The position numbers were made by a program, and so were the translations under genes. This document shows positions 57,562 through 64,000 of a stretch of 64,000 nucleotides of DNA, in pieces. The stretch's first letter is position 1, and each line of letters starts with the position of its first letter. A model generated the notes under the pieces. That model was not told the origin of the DNA. It did not search any database and worked only from the letters and a program-made list of their open reading frames with translations. The DNA lies in the NCBI GenBank assembly GCA_020466095.1, contig CM035806.1:3116120-3180119 (forward strand), in the 5' to 3' direction. The DNA is from Chlorops oryzae. Lineage: Eukaryota > Arthropoda > Insecta > Diptera > Chloropidae.

Positions 57562-58870
57562 CCCTTTCCTGCATGGTATATTAAATAAGTGGGGGAAGAT
57601 TTTTTCTTTTAATTATTTTATGAACCCTTTAATGCATGTTATATTAAATAAGTGAGAAAAAAGATTTGCTTTTATTGATTTTATTAACCCTTTACTGCAT
57701 GATATATTAAATAAGTGGGGGAAATTTTTTATTTTAATGATTTTATTAACCCTTTAATGCATGTTCTATTAAATAAGTGGGGGAAAATTTTTTCTTTAAA
57801 TGATTTTATTTACCCTTTAATGCATGATATATTAAATAAGTGAGAAAAAAGATTTGTTTTGAATGATTTTATTAACCCTTTAATGCATGTTATATTAAAT
57901 AAGTGAGAAAAAAGATTTGCTTTTAATGATTTTATTAACCCTTTACTGCATGGTATATTGAAAAAGTGGGGGGAAATTTTTTCTTTTAATGATTTTATTA
58001 ACCCTTTAATGCATGTTATATTAAATAAGTGAGAAAAAAGATTTGCTTTTAATGATTTTATTAACCCTTTACTGCAAGATATATTAAATAAGTGGGAGAA
58101 ATTTTTTTCTTTTAATTATTTTATTAACCCTTTACTGCATGATATAACTATTAAATAAGTGGGAAAAATTTTTTGCTTTTAATGCTTTATAGTAGTGATG
58201 CCACGAATATTCGGCCACTATTCGGTATTCGGCCTATTCGGCGTCATTTTTCAGTATTCGGTATTCGGCCGAATAGTTAAAATATTCGGCCGATTACCGA
58301 ATAGTAGAAATAACTTATTAAAAAAATCAGCAGTAACTACAAATTAAGTTTTTCTCACAATAACGTAAAAAAATTTAATTAACGAGATCTAAAAATACAG
58401 CAGATTTGCTTTTTATTCTTTAGAAATATTAAATGTACGCTAGCTTCTTCTAAATTTTCTTCGAAAACATTATAAACAGTGGGCAAATTTTTCAGCGGCA
58501 GTTTTTGCCTTGACTCCAGCTAGTCGCGAGTAGGCTCAAGCTGTCTTTACTACGTGCCGAATATTCGGTTGCCGAATATTCGTTATTCGGCCGAGAGGTT
58601 GACCGAATATTCGGTATTCGGTATTCGGCCAAATCCACTATTCGTGGCATCACTACTTTATAGACCCTTAATGCATGTTATATAAAATAATTGGGGAAAA
58701 AATTTTCCCTTTTGAATGATTTTATTAACCCTTTCTAACATGTTATTTTAAATAAGTGGCAAAAAAAAATTTCGCAATGAATGGTTCTATTGGGTCTTCA
58801 AAAATAATTATACATAGGTATACATATCATGTTTCATCCAAATGTACCAATGTCCAAATGCGCTAAAGGG
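57562..58870. mobile_element. piggyBac-type element expanded into a 62-63-bp tandem array
   Basis: TTAA-CCCTTTCCTGCATGG at the left and CCAAATGCGCTAAAGGG-TTAA at the right match piggyBac-type ends. The interior consists of about 12 units starting TTAACCCTTTAMTGCATG and containing ATTAAATAAGTGRG and TTTTAATGATTTTA, spaced 62-63 bp (57560, 57623, 57686, 57748 and onward). A hAT element interrupts at 58193-58655. No transposase. Confidence 0.7.
58193..58655. mobile_element. hAT-type element with TAGTGATGCCACGAATA ends
   Basis: CTTTATAG is duplicated (58185-58192, 58656-58663). Perfect 17-bp inverted ends. Subterminal TATTCGG/CCGAATA words are repeated more than ten times on each side, likely transposase-binding repeats. 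463 bp, no transposase. Inserted within one unit of the host tandem array. Confidence 0.9.
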
Positions 58871-59023
58871 TTAAAATACCTTTGATTGGCAAATTAGAGT
58901 AAGGGCTAAGTTTAAAAATCTGCAGAATTGGAAATTGAATTCTATTTCTACCGATTCCTTCGATAAATAATTGTTTTAAGAAATTTCACCCTTAGGTAAT
59001 CCTTTGGTAATAATCCTTAGAAA

Positions 59024-59350
59024 AACAAAAAACAAGTAAGGGTATCGTAATTGAAGTCTGAAAATATAAAAAAAGCTATGTCTGTTCGTATAAAAGGACC
59101 TCATTTGCCGACTTTTGTTGAATTACTTTCTGCAGCCTGCCACCTTTTGCCACGCCCACTTTTCCAATTATTCGAATTTTTATTGAAGTCCTTTAAATAA
59201 GTAAGTTCAAGTTTTGAAGTTCACCATCAAAATTTCTCAAAAGGCTCGGATTTTAAAGCGAATTGAGTAGATAATACCTGTAATAGACCTTAGGTCCGTC
59301 CTGGTGGAACCCGTAGACCATTCCCGAACTAATTTTTTGCGCATGTCTGA
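59024..59350 (-). mobile_element. Fragment of mini-me/Helentron-like repeat
   Basis: Begins AAAAACAAGTAAGGGT, the complement of the 3' terminus of the 32619 element, and includes GCCACGCCCACTTTTCCAAT, complement of its internal GGAAAAGTGGGCGTGGC. The rest is diverged and deleted; the right edge is uncertain. Confidence 0.6.
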
Positions 59351-60172
59351 CTGCAGTCAGTAATTCCCTCTGGGAAAATAAAAAAATTTTTTAATGATTA
59401 TATCAGATTAAATGTTTTGTGTGCTAAATAAAATTTTCCCCGTTTAATCGACTACACCCAATTGAGTTTCCCCGTTTAGTTGAAAGAAGAAGCAATCATA
59501 GAAATTTCTAACCATATTCGGCTGCCATGAAAATAGTACGGCCCTCTGGTTTTGCTTATGATTGCTTATTGATTGCTTATTTCACATTCAAATTCCCCCA
59601 TACATAAGTAGGCGCGTATAATTGGTGTGGGGAGTGTGTGTGTGCTTTGCGGGCCCGATCGCAGGAATCTATTGGTACAAGTTAATTGAATTTGCATTCA
59701 ATCATTGAATCATTCTCTATGCATTTTCCTATGTTTTTCCAAAAACGAAAAACGGGCCTATCTCAGAGCTGCTGCAGTGAATCTGCGCATGCACTGAGAG
59801 AAAAAATGTTTGTAGTACGGCGCTTGGAATTTCGAATGCAGTTACTTTTATGTATGTAGGGACGACCGATATAAATATATTACTATGAACAGTGGTACTC
59901 TCTAGGGTTGTAAAAAAAACATTCAAAGTTTCGATTTAATCGATTTTTTTGGCTTTCGATCGATTTTTTTTAGAATCGATTATGTTTTTTTCGATTTTTA
60001 ATAAAATCGATTTTTTCTTTCGATGTTAAATTTTTTTGGAAACTCTGGAAAATGTTTAAAATATGAGCAAAACGATATGTAAAAATGGAAAAAATACAGA
60101 AATTGACGGTCAATTCTTCTGAATGCACCTCCAAAACTGAACAGAACTATAATTGAATATCATTAATTGACT

Positions 60173-60493
60173 AGCGTTAGGTAAGGTTAGGTTAGGGTGG
60201 CTGCCCCCTTTAAGGGGACACACTTAGGCCGCATATGGGCTCGTTGTGATACCACGAGGGAAGGCATGCCTTCCTAGTTACACCTTTGGTGGAGCCAGTT
60301 AGACTTATTTATGAAGCGAGCCATGTCTTTTATTCGAACAGATGTTAGCTCGGTGAGGGAGGAGAAGAAGAAGGAGTCGAGTAGCCTGGATTTTCTCCTG
60401 GCCATGCTCGGGCAGTGACACATGAGGTGGCTTGCTGGTTCTTCTTCCTCCTCCGATCTGCAACTTCTACAGTGTAAAAGACCTCAATTATTG
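60173..60493 (-). mobile_element. 5'-truncated LINE (non-LTR) 3' end
   Basis: ATTGACT flanks it on both sides (60166-60172, 60494-60500). On the minus strand it carries the ORF remnant below. It then has a 3' untranslated tail GGTATCACAACGAGCCCATA...CCTAAGTGTGTCCCC...GGCAGCCACCC, ending in CTAACCTAACC. That tail is the one found on the SINEs. Confidence 0.82.
60274..60483 (-). pseudogene. C-terminal remnant of LINE ORF2 (CCHC-like zinc knuckle)
   Basis: About 69 codons to a TAG. Near the start HCRSCRS...EPASHLMCHCP gives a C-x2-C-x10-H-x3-C pattern, followed by MARRKSRLL, then a hydrophobic stretch FFFSSL, and FINKSNWLHQ just before the stop. This arrangement (Cys/His knuckle, Pro-x-Ala-Arg-Arg, Leu-rich helix, ...FI..S.WL end) is characteristic of the ORF2 C-termini of Jockey/I/LOA-type non-LTR elements. 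Reverse transcriptase and endonuclease are absent: the copy is 5' truncated, as LINEs commonly are. A Glu run suggests some repeat slippage. Confidence 0.75.
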
Positions 60494-60888
60494 ATTGACT
60501 GGTTAAACATAAGTCAATATTGCTCTTCGATTCTTTGGCAATTCCCCTTTGTAGTTGCGTTGAACGGCAAATGTTATTTTTCGACTTTTACCCCATTCGC
60601 GAAGGAATATTTTTAAAAATACTGTTACTCTGTTATTTTATAAACTTCAGAAAACAAAAAATAGGCATTATAAATAGGTTTAAAAAAATGAAAAATAAAT
60701 CGATTTAATCGATTTATTGCTTCAATTAATCATCCAACATCGATTTATAACTATGCAGGTCTTCGATTAATCGAAAATCGATTTTTTCTTAAATTTTACA
60801 ACTCTAGTACTCTCTCTTAAGCAGACACCTCCGCTTAACAGTGGGGTCCGCTTAAGAGGAATGTCCGCATAGGGAGGAGAGTACACTG

Positions 60889-62007
60889 TATATGTACATT
60901 AAGGTGGATCGTTTTGTTCGACAAAAAGAAGATTGTACAATTTTTTTGGAGAAAAAATACCCAGGGAACCATAGGTCAAAGCCGCATTTTTTTCTTCAGC
61001 TTTTCAAAAAGAAGGCCCATCTTAAATATGCCTAAAAGCATGCTACAAATTATGGAAATTTCTACCTAATCAAAAAAGTTTTTAAATTGAATTTTTCTCA
61101 TTTTGATTCTTAGCATAATTTTAGGCATGAGAAATAATAAAATTTTGCTTGAAAAATCATCATAAATTGGCCATTTTAAGAAAGTTATTAAAGAAAATAT
61201 AGAATTTTTTCAACGGCTCCAGTTTTGAGGGACGTTGAAGTGATTGTTTCTCTGCTTTTGGAGATATTTTCACCAAAAATTATGACCAAAATAAGTCGAA
61301 TATGGCATGAAAAACCTTCACATTTGACCTATAGTTTCTTCGGCATAATTATTAAGTATGGGCAACAGAATAATATTCTGCTAGGGAAATCGGAGATTAC
61401 AAAATCGATCGACCTTAATATGTACATATATTTTTGGAGTAAGTTGAAGGAGCTCTTCAATTTAGTATTTGTTTTCTTCTGTGGATATTTTTTTAAAGGA
61501 TCGAATTTTCGCAACTGCTGTCATCACACATGTATTTTTATTTTGAATTTTTTTTTTTTTTTGTTCTGTCGACTTATATCTCAAAGTTTGAAAGGATTGA
61601 TTGATGTTTTCGAAAAGACGATTCTATGAAAATGAGCGCTTCTGTTTTCTTGGAATTTTCTTTTTCCCAAAATACAATGACGAATTCCCATTGTTGTTGC
61701 ACATCATAATCAAAAGTGGGTAGAGCCTGCATACATATGTATGTGAAATGAAGCCTTTGCACTCTATTGTGACAGCAAGGACGCTGAGCTTATAGCTCCC
61801 CTGCAGTAATTATCACTAGTGACTGATTCAATCTGTCACTAGTTCCTCCGTCACCGTCACTAGTGACCAACTGTACCCGTGCCAATGTATTCTCCTATGG
61901 ACACTTTGTATGAGCATATGTTCGAGCGGACACCAGTTGACGATTGAACTGGTGATGCTGTAGAGGCAGCTCATTAGCTATATTACCTAAATAGAAAGCG
62001 CCGCGCA
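60889..62007. other. AT-rich DNA, no gene recognised
   Basis: A 134-codon ORF at 61225 is Phe- and Ile-rich and unsupported. CACTAGTGAC words recur at 61815-61868. 60897 (GGTGGATCG) and 63668 (GCGGATCAAA) may mark a further dispersed repeat. Confidence 0.45.
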
Positions 62008-62412
62008 CGGGGCTCAGATGGCTCAGTGTGAAGAGTCTGGCCTAGCGACCTGGAGACCCGTGTTCGAATCTCGCTCGGGCGGGTGCCAATTTTTTTTTTT
62101 TTTTTTTTTTTGAAGTGGATAATAGTATAGGTGTCTAACAGGCTTAAAAAAAAATTTTTTTTTTGCGAAAAAATTGGATAAATTAAGTTATTGAAAATAT
62201 AATTCATGAGAATTTTTGCACGAACTGTGAAAGCATTCAGGAGAATTCAGAATGGAAACTTTTTTTCTCTCTTCTCACCCATAAGAATCTATTAGAATAA
62301 TCCTCCGAATTTTACAATTTTCCACTTTTTCTCGCCTGCCCTGGGATTCGAACACGAGCCTTCGGATTGATGATCGGACATGCTAGCCATTACGCTACGG
62401 TTCGTGATTCTC
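62008..62412. mobile_element. Composite with inverted tRNA-like ends, copy B
   Basis: Left, plus strand: GATGGCTCAGTGTGAAGAG (box A-like), CCCGTGTTCGAATCTCGC (box B-like), GGGTGCC, then 22 T. Right, minus strand: CGTAGCGTAATGGCTAGCAT (box A-like), GCTCGTGTTCGAATCCCAGG (box B-like), then AAAAAGTGGAAAATTG. About 405 bp. Heads do not fold as intact tRNAs. Confidence 0.62.
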
Positions 62413-64000
62413 GTGCAGCAAATTCATTTAATGAATGCTCAAGAAAATTGAATTGTGGACCTTCTCGTTGACCATGTCTATAGAATGACAGTGGTGACGC
62501 TGGGGTCAATTTGCCCCGCATTTACTGCAGGGTCGATCTTCATACATACAAACGTAACATACAGCGTAAATGAAAAGTTTGCTGCTCTGCTCTTCTCGAT
62601 TTCCTTCATACGCATTCAAAGGACGCACTTAAACACTGACACAAATGCACAGCACGTAGGTATCTAGTATGTATACAGGCACGTCACGAGAAATTAGAAG
62701 TCCGGGGAACTATCTTTCCTGGATTTCGACTCGACGCAAAATATTGACCAAATAAATAAGGTCCCCATTCTCTTAGCAGCAAGCAGTAAGTTCGGTATGA
62801 GGGTAAAGGACTCGCATTGCTTCGGAACAAAAGTGTAACGCCCTTCCCAGCTGAATGCCCCCCTTTGTTCTCCTTCTCTATCCTCTATCGAATTATGCAT
62901 TGACATATGTATGTATGTATTATATGTACGCAATAATATAGCCATAAAGCCATTTGAGTGTGCTTGGAAACAAAGCTTCCCGTTAAAGCAGTAACTCAAC
63001 CCTGAATGTTGTTACAATGGAAGCTACATAGCAGGAAAACAACAATAACAAGAGCCGCCCTTCATATTGTCTTAATAGATTCCATTGTTACCGCATTGTT
63101 TTTCTCTTATTGCGTTTTATTGCTTTTATATTACTTGCATTGTTGATTTTAGTGGCTAGACCGACACCGATGCACAACAGGACTGGACGGACGGACTCCC
63201 TATTCAATAGCTAAAGGTGTTGAAAGATGAATGAGAGCCTTTCACAAAATCACTTTATTTGGAATGGAAACTTCCTTCGAATTTTGCAACTGCGATCCTG
63301 TCTCCAGTTGTCGGACGGCAAACGGTAGACGGCAGTCGTGAAACTGATTTCGAATCTGATTCAATCGAGTCAGGGTTTTTTTTTTGTTTTTTTTTTTTTT
63401 GTAAGCATTTGTTGGAAAGAGAATGAAATGGGAAATGTGATTTGAAAGAGCAAAATGAATAAAAAAAAAATTGAATGGAGTAAAGGAAACAGCGAATAAT
63501 GGCTTTTCTAATGATTAAAATCAATGAACCTGCCAAAGAAAATTTTAAATGAAAATCAAAATGAAAATGGAAACAAACTTTAAGGAGCGTCAAAAAATTT
63601 CTAGGCATCTAATTTGTTTATTTATTTCGTTTTAGTTAAGTTTATATAAGTACATATGTATATTAGAGCGGATCAAATTTTAAGTACGTATTCCAATAGC
63701 AGAATAGTATTCTGCGAACAAATTTGAACAATAATGCCCAAGAAAGCATAGGACAAAAGTGAATTTTGTTTCGCCGGATTTGCAAAAAATAGGTTTTTAT
63801 ATCGTTTTAAGTAAATTATTATCGGCTTTATCCATTAAAACCTCTCAAAAGGTAGAAAAACTATCACCCCTATATCTCTTAAAAGTACAACAACTGAAAA
63901 CATGCAATATTTTATTGAAGAACCCTTCTAAAATGCATTATTTCTGTTTGTTTTGCAAGCAAAAATTTTATTCTTGCATGTGCCTAAAAATATGCTAAGA
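62413..64000. other. Unique-looking AT-rich DNA to the window end
   Basis: ATGTATGTATGTATTATATG at 62908, T runs at 63377. ORFs of 70-117 codons lack recognisable domains. 63664-64000 may be part of a dispersed element cut by the window edge. Confidence 0.45.

Larger units (their letters stand above)
59903..60806. mobile_element. hAT-type element with TAGGGTTGTAAAAA ends
   Basis: GTACTCTC is duplicated (59895-59902, 60807-60814), itself part of the host MITE's end. Ends TAGGGTTGTAAAA and TTTTACAACTCTA, with subterminal AATCGATT clusters at both sides. 904 bp including a LINE fragment (60173-60493). No transposase. Confidence 0.87.
59890..60888. mobile_element. CAGTG(G)TAC (pogo/Tigger-like) MITE split by a hAT element
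   Basis: CAGTGGTACTCTC precedes the hAT insertion. GTACTCTCTCTTAAGCAGAC, TCCGCTTAACAGTGGGGTCC and GAGGAGAGTACACTG-TA follow it. Without the insertion the MITE would be under 100 bp. Confidence 0.75.

Noticed and set aside
61225..61629. 134-codon ORF as a membrane-protein gene
   Set aside because: Hydrophobicity comes from T-rich DNA; no splice signals, start context or recognisable motif.
62008..62089. Functional tRNA gene
   Set aside because: Box A and B are recognisable but acceptor and T stems do not pair well by eye, and a T run follows immediately; it fits a SINE head better. Same for 50680, 50990, 62332 and 23972.

Overview
The window looks like non-coding, repeat-dominated DNA of a higher fly (Diptera). 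Tephritid-like is my best guess, from the AT-rich background, the scattered ATGTATGT/ACATACAT clusters, fly-type MITEs, GTCY-bearing mini-me-like repeats and short introns with GTRAGT donors. No bacterial, viral or organellar gene organisation is visible. Species assignment is inference only.

One spliced protein-coding gene can be supported, on the minus strand at about 30885-32396. Three short introns join with consistent phase into one open frame. The product is unrecognised, Asn/His-run-rich, and carries a duplicated two-exon module with an SxQT[DE] motif in each copy. Its reading frame is interrupted at two trinucleotide microsatellites. A 70-codon remnant of a LINE ORF2 C-terminus (60274-60483, minus) is the only other recognisable protein sequence. 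Every other long ORF is an artefact of simple-sequence DNA.

The rest is layered mobile DNA. There are nonautonomous elements of hAT type (8-bp duplications at 24645, 41120, 45565, 58193 and 59903), piggyBac type (TTAA plus CCCTTT ends at 24590, 47841 and 57562), a TA-inserting CAGTGTAC (pogo/Tigger-like) MITE family, and a TA-inserting CACAGARAAA family. tRNA-derived SINEs share a 3' tail with a LINE fragment. Helentron/mini-me-like repeats, foldback elements and composites with inverted tRNA-like ends are also present. Several sites can be read as filled versus empty pairs within the window, which gives insertion order directly.

Tandem DNA makes up a large share: TTCCTC (1608-2545), a 51-bp double-hairpin satellite (7353-8017), AACAT (17873-19026), several purine/pyrimidine tracts, a 10-bp satellite (37575-38815), AAAATTC arrays inside hAT copies, a 69-bp array (53780-55560) and a 62-63-bp array built from a piggyBac-like end (57562-58870). 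Remaining stretches are AT-rich single-copy-looking DNA in which I see no gene. One GC-richer patch (26980-27475) may be a promoter or 5' exon.
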